This document shows, one piece after another, positions 42,991 through 53,084 of a DNA stretch of 64,000 nt; the stretch's first letter is position 1; each line of letters opens with the position of its first letter. The notes below the pieces were generated by a model, which saw nothing but the letters and a program-made list of their open reading frames with translations, did no database searches and had not been told where the DNA came from. This DNA is from Neurospora tetrasperma FGSC 2508 (Eukaryota; Ascomycota; Sordariomycetes; Sordariales; Sordariaceae), in the NCBI RefSeq assembly GCF_000213175.1, contig NW_009799102.1, positions 1-64,000 of the forward strand, read 5' to 3'. Position numbers and translations under genes: made by a program.

Positions 42991-44193
42991 ATGAAGTCTC
43001 ACGTTTTTCTCACCTTAAGCGCCGGCCTCACCCAGGGCCTGGCCGCGCCCTACATCGAGAGATCTACCCGTGAGCTCACTGGCCACAAAACCATCACTAC
43101 CACAGCCAGCGCAGAGTTCCACATCGATGGCTTGCCGGGTCTTCCCAAGCCAATTTTCTCAACTCATACTCACCAGGGGCACGCTCATGCCACTGAGACT
43201 GCCGCCGTGGCTGTGCCTACAGGCGGTTATGGCGCCAGCAGCACCGCGACCGAGTTCGACTTCGAGACTGAGAGCATCGTGACCGAGGTCGAGACCGACA
43301 TTAAGACCGTCACCATCGCGGCCTCCGCCGATGCTATCACGGCTTCTGGCTTCACCAACTCAACCGCCGCCTTCGTCCCCAAGGCCACCGTCACCGTCAC
43401 CCCGGTTGTTGTCACCGTTTCTGCTGACCCTACCAGCCACAGCAGCACTTACGGTGAGACCTCAAGCAACATCGTCCGCCCCCGTGGTCTCCAGGTCGAG
43501 CAGCAGGCTGCCCCCGAGAAGCAGTACACCACCCTGACCTTCACTTTCGGCACCATGGCCACTACCTACACCCTGTTGCTCCCCAACAGCGGTGAAGTCA
43601 CCGACACTCCTGCTCCCGTCATCCGTCCCACGCGTAGCTACCCGCTTGCTCCTCCCTCCGGTACCTGGACCGAGCAGAACACGATGGTCACCAGCACCAT
43701 CCTCGGCGTCCACCGTCGCTCTGCTCCCTCTTCCCCCGTCTTGCCCATCGAGACCAGCGTCTCCATCGCCCCAGGTTATCACGTCCTCCCCATTCCCGCT
43801 CCCGCCCCGAATCCGCTGGAGGAGGCCGCCCTCAGCGTGACCACCCCCGCTCCGTCCATGCCTCGTCCCAAGGAGCAAGTCCGCACTACCATCCTCAACG
43901 GTGGCGAGGGTGCTGTCGAGCGCATCTCCAAGGTTGGCAAAGGCGTCCAGGCCAAGCATCTCGAGCACGAGGGCGTTCAAGCCGGCAAGCAGAACGATGC
44001 CAACGATGAGCCCGAGTCTACCCATGACTTGTCGTGGTACTTCACTGCGAGCTATACCGATGACTCTGTCTCGCTGACGATGCAGCCTTGTTATTACGAT
44101 TGGCAGTGGTGGCCGGAGCCGAGCTCCTCGAACACGGAGGTTTTTTTGCCGGGTGTTGACGGCGGTAGGGTGGCTGGCCCGACTCAGATTTGA
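42991..44193 (+). CDS. Secreted Ser/Thr/Pro-rich protein of unknown function
   Basis: A single exon encoding 400 residues. A signal peptide is clear (MKSHVFLTLSAGLTQGLAA, cleavage near residue 19). The mature part is rich in Thr, Ser, Val and Pro with alternating beta-like strings (SIVTEVETDIKTVTIAAS, TVTVTPVVVTVS), YTTLTFTFGTMATTYTLLL, and Pro-rich linkers, as in cell-wall or O-mannosylated extracellular proteins. There is no GPI-attachment pattern at the C-terminus. Dibasic HRR, near the middle, could be a Kex2 site. The C-terminal domain has an aromatic cluster, CYYDWQWWPEP, which stands out. Codon use is markedly C-ending compared with neighbours, suggesting high expression. I do not recognise a family. 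Confidence 0.8.
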   Translation: MKSHVFLTLSAGLTQGLAAPYIERSTRELTGHKTITTTASAEFHIDGLPGLPKPIFSTHTHQGHAHATETAAVAVPTGGYGASSTATEFDFETESIVTEVETDIKTVTIAASADAITASGFTNSTAAFVPKATVTVTPVVVTVSADPTSHSSTYGETSSNIVRPRGLQVEQQAAPEKQYTTLTFTFGTMATTYTLLLPNSGEVTDTPAPVIRPTRSYPLAPPSGTWTEQNTMVTSTILGVHRRSAPSSPVLPIETSVSIAPGYHVLPIPAPAPNPLEEAALSVTTPAPSMPRPKEQVRTTILNGGEGAVERISKVGKGVQAKHLEHEGVQAGKQNDANDEPESTHDLSWYFTASYTDDSVSLTMQPCYYDWQWWPEPSSSNTEVFLPGVDGGRVAGPTQI

Positions 44194-44795
44194 ACTCGGA
44201 TCGGGATCCTGGAACTCAGACTTTGGGACTTCAGATTCGGCATGTTCTGATCTGATCTGATCTGGTTCGCCAGCTGGACTGGCACTTGGTGGTTGAAGGG
44301 TAATGACTGGAGTTTACCTAGAATTCATGGTTTATGACCTTCGCCTGGAAGACTTGCATCTCAGCGTCGGAGTTCGGGTCGGGAGGCGTCTGCGATGGCC
44401 TTTTATCTGTTTCGTAGCATGAGCTTGGCGGTTTGTCCACATATAATGGTACTTGACCGGCTGTATTGCTCCTTACACAGTACCTCTAGGCATGTTTCGG
44501 AAGGACCGAAGGTTGCTGTCGACACTCAGATGGCTCTCGGTGGAGAGGGCTGGAGGAGAAAACTTATGTTGATAGCAATACAAACTGACTTCCTCACTTT
44601 GTTGTTTGATGGACTGCCTCGATTTTTGTGCCTGACATGCCTCCACGATTCGAAAAATCTTTTGCACTCCTGTCCTTCAGGATTTGTTGTTTGACATCCT
44701 CCCCATTCATCCCATCGCCCTTTCTCCGATATCCTTTCATTGATTACCGTCTCACCCTTTCCACTAGAGGCACCCCAAGTTTGCAGTCCCTCACA
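44194..44795. other. Intergenic between convergent genes
   Basis: 602 bp. It contains a small TGATC repeat run (about 44250-44262) and dispersed motif copies (ACCTCTAGG at 44481, CTAGAGGCACC at 44764). No gene is seen. Confidence 0.5.
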
Positions 44796-46689
44796 TCACT
44801 TGGCAGTAGAGGCAGCATATATGTCGAAGTCAAACTGAGTCTCAAACTCGTCCCTGCCCTTCGCCCCCTCCCAAACCCAAACACTCACACTACAACCACC
44901 ACATCTGAACTCCGCCCATCCGTTTTCCCCTATCGTGACCACCTCCTCCCTCCACTCCAACACATCCGTCCACTGTTGGCCAGCGCACTCCACGCCCACA
45001 AACATCCACTTCCACCCCTCTCCCGCATTACTCATCACCACCGCGCATTTGTCCTTTCTGTCCCACGTCCCGTGCCGGACCCAGCCGATGCAGGTGGAAT
45101 AGTCAAAATAGTCCGTCTGCAGTCCATACGCATATAGCTTTCTGGCCAGAAGAAGCTTAGGGATGATAGTTACAGGACCGCTGGTTGGTCTGGTGGGAGA
45201 CGGGTTATCAGACGTAGGGGTGCAAAGACCGTACAGGTCGCCGTAGAAGACACAGGGGTAGCCGGCTTCACGGAGGAGAATGAGGGCGTAGCCGAGGGGG
45301 AGGAACCAGGGAGTTATGGGGACGTGGAGAGCTTGGAGCGGTTGGGTGTCGTGATTTTGAACGAGTGTCTGTTACAGGGTGCTGTTAGCGGATGTTGTGT
45401 TTTGTTGGGAAGGATGAGGAAGGTAGGTTCGGAAGGGTGGGACATAAGAGAAGGGTGGAACTAGAAGTAAATAGCGAGGTCGTGGAGATGACACATGGAA
45501 GATCAGAGGATGTAAGAATATAGAGGCAAGAAAGGAAAAGGGAGCAAAGACGGAGAGTGAAGAAGAGAAAAGGAGAACATGCCACAGCGCAGACGGGAGC
45601 TTTTTGCACCAGCGTGTCGTCAAACACCTTCCTCAGATCAGCAGAGACACTCGTGCTGATTTCACCAAAGTTGTAAACCAAGGGTGCATCAAACAGCGAG
45701 AACTTGTGGTCCATCCGGTCGAGATAATCAGTCTATCACAAGTTAGTGATACAGCTACGCCACTGTCGACAAGTTCAGCAACAACATACCATGCTCTGTA
45801 AAGAATCCTTCCAAAACTCGCCCACCAAGAACCACCCCTCACCAAATTCTCCATCAAGCATTTTCACGAATTTCTTTAGGAAACTCTCACTGAAATGCTT
45901 GACGGCATCAAATCTGATTCCCTTGATTGAGACCTCTTTTGCCAACCACCGTCCCCAGTTCAGCACATCGTCCACCACCTCCGGATGACTGTAATCCACA
46001 TCACACCCCATCAGATAATCATAATTGCCCTTTTCACCATCGACATCCTCAGGACTCTTGGCCCACCCTTGGCTTTGCTCCCCCAAAATCTGGTAGATAG
46101 TCCCCGCCTTGCCCGGATCGTCGGCGTTGAAGTCGACACCGGAGAAGTGGTACCAGTGGTATTTCATCGTGCTCTCTTGGTCTCCGCGACCAGGGAAGTC
46201 AAAGCCCACCCAGGCGTCGATCTCGTACTCCCCACTTACTCTCACCCTCCGATCGTTGGCATCCACTTCAACAGCCTTGCACCGCTCGCGGTGGTCAGCG
46301 CCAAACCGATGGTTGAGGACCGCATCCCAGTAGAGTCCTACGCCGTACTCTTTACCATTCCGGGCCAGCTCCAGCAGTTGAGCCTTGGTCCCCCACTTGG
46401 TGGCCACGGAACCCTTCTGATCGAACTCGCCTAAATCATAGAGGTCATAGATGTCGTAGCCGTTGGACTGAGGTGAGGTGGCTCTGCAGGAGGGTGGGAT
46501 CCAAAGGGAAGAGATTCCATGCTGGGAGAGTTGAGGGATCTGAGAAGACAGACGGAGGAAGTGGGCGTGATCAGGGGGGGTGTACCATTCGAAGGCCTGG
46601 AGGAGGGTGGCGTTTTGGGGGGTAGGCTTCTGTTGCGGTTCCGGAGCTTGAGCCGGGGCTGGGGATGGAGGTTGGAAGTTGTCACCCAT
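44796..46689 (-). CDS. Intracellular alpha-amylase, glycoside hydrolase family 13
   Basis: Exons 46689-45790, 45732-45583 and 45368-44796 give 540 residues. It has no signal peptide, matching the cytosolic 'bacterial-type' GH13_5 amylases of fungi. The conserved regions are present: DAVLNHR (122-128), GIRFDAVKHF with nucleophile Asp261, LVGEFW with acid/base Glu291, and LVQNHDTQ with Asp357. QAFEWY near the start and AGYPCVFYGDLYG late are also family signatures. It hydrolyses internal alpha-1,4 glucan bonds; in fungi this group is tied to cell-wall alpha-glucan or glycogen metabolism rather than starch digestion. Intron 1 is 57 nt (GTATGT...GATAG). Intron 2 is 214 nt with an apparent GC donor (GTG/GCATGT) and acceptor TAACAG. 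The N-terminal 25 residues are Pro/Gln-rich and not conserved-looking. Confidence 0.92.
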
Positions 46690-47786
46690 TTCGAGGTTTT
46701 GGGTGGTCGGGTTGAAGATGTGGAAGTTGACAGAGAATGAGAACTTTGGTCTTGAAGTGCTATCGGGTGGGAATATCTAGGTACTATTGTTGTCTAGGTG
46801 CGATGAGACGGAGAACAAAGATAGGTAAGAATGAAGAAGAGGGATCAAAGGACTGGCTGGAGTCGAGGATGATGATGATAATTATGATGAAAAAAATATG
46901 ACCATGAGGCTGAGATGTCAGCAAGAGCCACATGAACTCTTGCCCGACTTCAGGCCTCGACTACCAGAACAGTCAAAATCGTGCCATGCAAAGCATCGAC
47001 GATGGTTCGGTACGCATCATGATTGGTTCAAGAAGCGAAGAGCTGCGCCGGGCGACAGCCGACGGCTGAAAATGACGAGCGGGCATGCTGATAAGGACCG
47101 TTCAGGAGATAGAATTATTCATTTTCATTTAGGTATCGATGGCTCTTTTGGCTTGTTTTTCACAGAGAAAACCTGAAAAGATGGGGAGAAGATTATTGGT
47201 GGGGGTGATGGAGGAAGGAAGAACGACGGGATGGCCGTCGACGAAAGTCCAATGACGCTTGGAGTATGCGGGGGCACCTCATCCGGCAGGCAGAACTAAC
47301 AGCGGGTCTTTAGCGCGTCTTCAGCGGGAAAGCTCCAACATCTAACCAATTTGCAAAGTAGATTAGGTAGGACTTGTCCTCCTGCTTGTCACAAAACGAC
47401 ACACCACTCTCAATAACACCAACTGCCGGTCCCGTCGGTTTGAACCAGCCGCACTTTGTAGGATTACTGGGTACTTAGTTCTTCGAGTAAGTTCTGTGCC
47501 GTGACAGTTGATGTCCGGGTAATTCAGAGATTTCTAAACACCCCCGTTTTGAACAGGATTCAGTACATGCAACTTGCGATCATGAACCACGGGCATGAAG
47601 CTCGACGGCAGTGGAAAAGACCACCTGGAAAGCAGTAATTCGTTTTTGTAACATCTGTAAATATCTAGGTATAGATTGACGCCAACATTGCAATCCCTAT
47701 AATCACGTTGATCAATCCATGGATCTGTAAACGCCAGAACACGCTTTGCTGCTAAAACACACACATCACCTGCATCATGCCCCATT
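46690..47786. other. Intergenic, no gene seen
   Basis: 1.1 kb between the amylase start and the Lhs1 stop. It has a GAT/GAA-rich run at 46866-46900 and CTAGGTA half-motifs at 46776 and 47666. Open frames are short and unremarkable. Confidence 0.5.
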
Positions 47787-50700
47787 TTAAAGTTCCTCAT
47801 GCTTGACCGGCTCCTCCTTGCTCTCCTTCTCTCCCTTTTGAGCCTTGGCCTCCTCCTTGGCCTTCTCATCCGCCATAACCTTTCTCAACATCTCCTCAAT
47901 TTCCTCATCACTGACCGTTTCCTTGGCCGGCTTTTCACCCGCCTTGGTGCCCTTTCCATTCTTCTTGCCGCCCGCCTTACTTCCAGACGCCTTGGCCTTT
48001 CCATTCGTCTTTCCGCCCTTGCCCTTCGCCTGCGTCTTCTCAAAGTTCTTTACCCCCTTCATGGCCAACGCCATACCCGCCTTATCCAACTTCTCCCTTC
48101 TCTCCAAAAGGTCCTTGACGGTCAATACAGGGTCATCAGTGGGTCCCAACTTCTCCTGCTCAGCAATCTTCGACTTCAGCCAGGTGGAGATGGAAGTATA
48201 CAAATCCTCAGATTCCTTGAGGTCCTCGAGGGTGTAAAGAGGGGGAACGGGACCAAGTTCCTTCTCCAAAAACTTCATGGGGTCCTCGCGGGTGGCGGTG
48301 GTGGTGGAGGCATCGTCTTCTAGGCCGTCGAAATCGCCGGTAGCGGAAGAAGCCGGGGCTGTGGTAGAGAAGGAAGAGGTAGCAATCGACGACGAAGCGG
48401 AGGCGCTAGCGGAGGCGGAAGCGTGGAAGGCATCGTACGCATCAATCTTTTCCCTGATGTCCTTGACGAATTTGTTGGTGTTGTCGAGAGCATCCTGTAG
48501 TCCCTTGAGAATTTCAGGCCTCTTCTCCGCTTCCTCTGCCCTCTTAAGGACGGGGTCAACAATGTTTTGGAGCGCATTAAGCTTGGCCTTGAATTCCTCG
48601 CGAGTGGCATCGGCGCCGTCGCCGTAGAGCCAGTCGCTGACATCGTCCTTCTTTTGCTGAAGAGCCTCACGCTCGGAAGCGGTGGAGTGCGCAATGAAAG
48701 ACTCGCGGTCCAAGATGTCGCTGATCTTGTAAGTGTAGGCTTCGAGCTGGTTAAGCGCTTCCTCGCGGAGTTGGCGGGTGCGGTCGGAGGCGGCGAAAGA
48801 CTTGAGACGGTCCTTGAGGGCTTGGATGGAGGCCTTGGAAAGGAGAGAGGTGGGGCCAGTGGGGGTGAGGGTGAAATCAACATTAATCTGAACGAGTTGC
48901 TTCTTCTTGGGCTCACTGGGCTTGGTCTCGGCAGAGGCGGATGCAGCGGCCGAAAAAGAGGTGCTAGTAGATGATTCGGTGGACGCAGAAGCAGAATCCT
49001 CTTCGCCCTCAGTCTTGTCCTTCTTGCCAAAACCAAAGAGGTTCTTGACACCGTCGACAAAACCGTCCTTCTCCGGCTCATCAGCTTCGCACTCAACGGC
49101 GGCCTTGGTGACATCAACTTCGCCGTTCTCGCTGAGAAGACGAACGCCAACCTTGAACTTGATATCGGCCTTTTCGCACTTGTGCTTTTCCACCAACGCC
49201 TCCACGGAGGCAGTCAAGTTCTTGGTGGTGAACACCTTGGTGTCAAGTTCGGCACCGTCCACCAACTGGTAGAAGCTGACGGACAAGTCCTGGACATTGT
49301 TGAAGGTGACCTCCTTCGCGGGCGCTCCCAATGGCGAGGTGGCGGTCCACAGACGCTGGTGCTTGGGCTTTCCCTCGTCATTCTTCCACCTCATTCCGGC
49401 GGGGTAATAGGCAATATCGGTGATCTTGATCTCCTTTACCCTAAAGCTGGGTGAAAGCTCAGCAGCGCGGAAACCAGCACCGAAAACGGCGGCTTCGTCC
49501 GAGTTGACGTTGGTGCGGATCTTGTCGGCTCCTCCAAGGAAGCTCTCAAGCTCTTTCTGGACGAAGGGGGTGCGCGTGGCACCGCCGTGGAGGATAACAG
49601 AGTCGAGATCCTTGATTTGCAGACTGGCCATGCTAAGAGCATTTTTCACCGCGGCGCTGACGCGCTGGGCGTGGGTGGCCGCCATCTCTTCAAACTCGGC
49701 GCGAGTGATCTTGTACTTGAAGTCGACATCATCATACAAGCCCTCAAAAGAGGCCTGAGTGTTCTGGTTGGCGGAGAGGACGTGTCTCAGGCGCTCAGCC
49801 TCCTTGGTCAGCTTGGCGATGGTGCGGCCGTGGGATTTGACGGCCTCGAGGGTGACGCCGGCCTTTTTCGCCGTGGGCGACTCGACGAATTGGCGGATCA
49901 TGTCGTCAACGATAAGATAGTTGAGGGCGTCACCGCCGAGAGTGCGGTCCCAGCCACTGCCGAGGACAGAAACCTCCTGGACAGTCTTGTTGAACTTGCC
50001 GACATCCTTGACGGTGCGCGACTGCATTGAGAGGACGGTGGCCTTGGTGGAACCGGCGCCCATGTCGAAGACCAGGTGGTGCTCGGCCTTCGCGCCCTTG
50101 TTAACGTTGGGGAACTGGCGGGTGGTAGCATAGTTGAGGCCGACAGCGAGACCGTCAGAGACAAGAGAGAGGACCTTGAGACCAGCCAATTCGGCAGACA
50201 GCTCGACGGCGCGCTTCTCCTCGGTGGTGTAGAAGGGCGGGACGGTGATGACGACGGAGCGCACAGAGCTACCAGGACCAGCAAGAGACTCGGCATTGGC
50301 GCGAACGCTCTGAAGTTCCATGGCCAGCAACTCCTCGACCAGCCAAGCCTCCTCCTCTTCAGTGAAAGCACCGGCGCTCTTGAAGGCCGCAGATCCCTTT
50401 GCCTTGTGCGCCTCCAATTTCAGGGAAGGGTGCCTCTCGGCGTATTCTCTAACTTGGGCACTGCCAGTGGGGAGGCCAAGGATGGCCTTGAGGTTCGGGT
50501 AAACGTCGCCGGGGAATCGGGGGGCGATGGCCATGGCGTCGGAGCCATACTCGCGCTCGGGATAGGCGCCCTTCTTGGGGCCATTGGGGGAGGGCTTGAA
50601 GGCGACAGCCGAGATCTCTTTACGACGGGAGTCTTTGGTCAGGACGATTTCGAGGGGGATGCCAGGCTTGACGAGGGCGGCCTTGATGTATTCGGTGCCC

Positions 50701-50804
50701 AGATCAACGCCCAGAACAGCCGAGACTGCAAAGACATGGGCGGAGAAGAGGAAGATGGCGGAGAGGAAGATCCTCAAGGGTGATAGAGTTGACACCCGCG
50801 CCAT
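47787..50804 (-). CDS. lhs1: Lhs1/GRP170-type Hsp70 chaperone of the endoplasmic reticulum
   Basis: A single exon encoding 1,005 residues. The signal peptide covers about residues 1-28 (hydrophobic IFLSAIFLFSAHVFAVSA). The Hsp70 ATPase domain begins directly after with VLGVDLGTEYIKAAL (phosphate loop 1). VFDMGAGSTKATV (phosphate 2) and VILHGGATRTPFVQ (adenosine loop) follow. The peptide-binding half is long and split by acidic, Ser/Ala-rich insertions, as in the Hsp110/Grp170 branch. A Lys/Gly-rich stretch precedes the C-terminus, which ends KHEEL, an HDEL-like ER retrieval signal. Lhs1 works in the ER lumen with Kar2/BiP as its nucleotide exchange factor and as a holdase in import and folding. 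Length matches the family (about 900-1,020). Control by the unfolded-protein response is likely from family knowledge, but I did not identify a response element. Confidence 0.96.
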   Translation of the reverse strand: MARVSTLSPLRIFLSAIFLFSAHVFAVSAVLGVDLGTEYIKAALVKPGIPLEIVLTKDSRRKEISAVAFKPSPNGPKKGAYPEREYGSDAMAIAPRFPGDVYPNLKAILGLPTGSAQVREYAERHPSLKLEAHKAKGSAAFKSAGAFTEEEEAWLVEELLAMELQSVRANAESLAGPGSSVRSVVITVPPFYTTEEKRAVELSAELAGLKVLSLVSDGLAVGLNYATTRQFPNVNKGAKAEHHLVFDMGAGSTKATVLSMQSRTVKDVGKFNKTVQEVSVLGSGWDRTLGGDALNYLIVDDMIRQFVESPTAKKAGVTLEAVKSHGRTIAKLTKEAERLRHVLSANQNTQASFEGLYDDVDFKYKITRAEFEEMAATHAQRVSAAVKNALSMASLQIKDLDSVILHGGATRTPFVQKELESFLGGADKIRTNVNSDEAAVFGAGFRAAELSPSFRVKEIKITDIAYYPAGMRWKNDEGKPKHQRLWTATSPLGAPAKEVTFNNVQDLSVSFYQLVDGAELDTKVFTTKNLTASVEALVEKHKCEKADIKFKVGVRLLSENGEVDVTKAAVECEADEPEKDGFVDGVKNLFGFGKKDKTEGEEDSASASTESSTSTSFSAAASASAETKPSEPKKKQLVQINVDFTLTPTGPTSLLSKASIQALKDRLKSFAASDRTRQLREEALNQLEAYTYKISDILDRESFIAHSTASEREALQQKKDDVSDWLYGDGADATREEFKAKLNALQNIVDPVLKRAEEAEKRPEILKGLQDALDNTNKFVKDIREKIDAYDAFHASASASASASSSIATSSFSTTAPASSATGDFDGLEDDASTTTATREDPMKFLEKELGPVPPLYTLEDLKESEDLYTSISTWLKSKIAEQEKLGPTDDPVLTVKDLLERREKLDKAGMALAMKGVKNFEKTQAKGKGGKTNGKAKASGSKAGGKKNGKGTKAGEKPAKETVSDEEIEEMLRKVMADEKAKEEAKAQKGEKESKEEPVKHEEL

Positions 50805-53084
50805 GGTGGGCGTTTTGTGTGTGTGTTTGCGTTGTGTATGCGGTGGGGGGTTCTCGATCGGTATGGGGTGTCGAGCGGGTGTGTGGAGGTGTAAAGATGA
50901 GAATAAATAAAAGACTCTTCAAGGAGTGGCGGGAACTAAAAGAGGCATTCCGTCTGCAGACAGAACAACAAAGTGGCCTCAAGTGGTGAAGATGCTGTGT
51001 TGTCTTTCTGGTTGGAATTCGGAGGGGAGCTGCCGTTATGTTGTACGTAGCGGTAGCGGGCAGCGCTGGCGGCAGGCATACCATGTTTCAGCACTAATTG
51101 ATACCTGTTCTTATCGAAAGGACAGCTGGAGGTCGGGTATCCACTCATGAAGCTTGGATCTGACCAATGGGATGCTCTTCTTTGTTGGGTGTTACTGTTA
51201 CTAGCCTATCATTAGCTACTAAAGTGTTCTGGGCGCCCAGCAACTGCGAAACTTCGAGACAAATCGACTTTTTGACTTGTCGTTGTGACATTCCCCGATT
51301 CCCATGAAGAAGTCAGTTCGCACCAAACATCTGCAATAGTTTCATTCATGCTGCTGTTGTTGTCGTCGAGCCCTGTTCTAATCTCTCCTTTGATTAGCAG
51401 ATACGTCCATACGGAGACTTCCGCAAGTCTGATGTCATGTAATAAGAAAAGAGTGTGTCCACATCTGAAAGGATCCGCTCCGGATGCCAAGCCCGTGTCC
51501 GTGTCCGTGTCCATCCGCCGTGCTACCGGCAACAGACCCACTTTCACGGTGCCCGGATTCCAGTGCGGGACGGAACTGCCCTAGACTTTGCATTTACTCC
51601 AGGTGAGTGACTGTCACACATCTGTGCTTCTTCTATTTTATCTAGGTCCTCTAACCGGGCATTTTGGACCGCGAGTAACACTCTCGAAGGAAGGATGTGG
51701 CTCCTTCTTCTGTGTTACTACATGTGTGTTTCGAGATGGGACAGTTGGGGGTCACTCCTCTCTTACACCAGCAATATGAGCTGTACAACAAACTCGTGGG
51801 AAGGTTTAGGTGACATCTTTTCTTGTCTGGATGTGATGTCCTGTTGACCACTAGTACACGGAAGTTTTCGTGGTAGCCGTCTCGTGTCGAACCGAACTTC
51901 CACTGAGACTGGCTCACCAATCTGGCTCACACATCACAACACAATGTGTTATGATCTATGGATCGAGATTCTTTTTCTACCATGTTGCTGGGCTAGTATC
52001 GAGTACAATCACAATGCGCCCAAGAAAGTTCTTCAGCATGTGGTCCGTTAGTGCAATTGGAAGGTCTTTATGTTTTGGAGCATATTCGTGAGTAAGGACC
52101 GTACCGGCCATTTGGAAACAATGATATATTTCCGCTGATTCTGGTGCGGGCTGCTCCTTTTCTTTTCTTTTCATTTCCCCCTTTTTTTTTTTTTTTTTTT
52201 TTTCCCGTCTCACATGTCGCCTGGGTATTCATTCGATGACTTCCCACCGCTCCTTCCTCCCTTCAGGGTATCTTCTGAAAGATCTCCTGCTCCTGCCTTC
52301 CTGGTATCTTTTTTTTTTTCTCTTCTTTTCAACCCTGCCGTGTTCGCCATACCCAACCGTTCCTTCAGTCTTCTTCAGTTGTTCTCCTTCCCGTCATCTT
52401 TTTAACTACTACCTTACTAGTTCTAGAGGTGATTAGCCTGCTAACCCCTCCGTAGTAGTTTCCTTGCGTTCGCACGAAATACCTACCTAGGTACCTGACA
52501 TCCCATGCTCAGTCCATCTACCATCACTCACCGCTAGGACATGAATAATGTGATGTTTTTCCAATTTTTTTGTTTCTACCCTGAGAGTACTGGGTGGTGA
52601 GATCGAAACTGGTGAGAACCCTGACGGTCCTCTTATCATTGCCCGCAATGTGATCCGATGTATCAAGTCCAAAGTCGCTCCGCGAAGACCAGATTCCTCC
52701 GCTTGAAGAAGGGCGAGCAGACTGGATATCGCCAATTGAATCAAAACTTGGACGAACACGTATTATGTGTCACTTACAATCCATCGGATATTTTCCATTC
52801 TGTGACCGCTTCTGTGACCACTTGGTTCACTTGAACGGCGTTCGTGTACAAGTCGGGTGTAGCTAGAATAAAAGGGTAGCTACAGTGGGGGCAGTCACAC
52901 TCGAGATCTCAATTTCTTACAACTTCCTCTGTCCAGGTCAAGTGGAAAGTGGGAAGAGAATCGTTCCTTCCATCATCACCCAAAGGGGGTAGTTCCACGA
53001 ACATTACAAATATTCTTTCCAACTTGAACCTTGTCCAGATCCCGAACTTCGACCTCAACAAACCCCCAAATCCACACAGCGAGG
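50805..53084. other. Long intergenic region between divergent genes
   Basis: 2.3 kb holding the promoters of Lhs1 (left) and the aspartic protease (right). It contains homopolymer T tracts at about 52180-52203 and 52308-52320, a TTTTC repeat, and the motif TACCTAGGTACCT at 52484. No supported gene is seen. Confidence 0.55.
52484..52496. repeat. Dispersed motif TACCTAGGTACCT
   Basis: A palindromic-core copy of the window-wide short intergenic word; see the findings. Confidence 0.55.
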
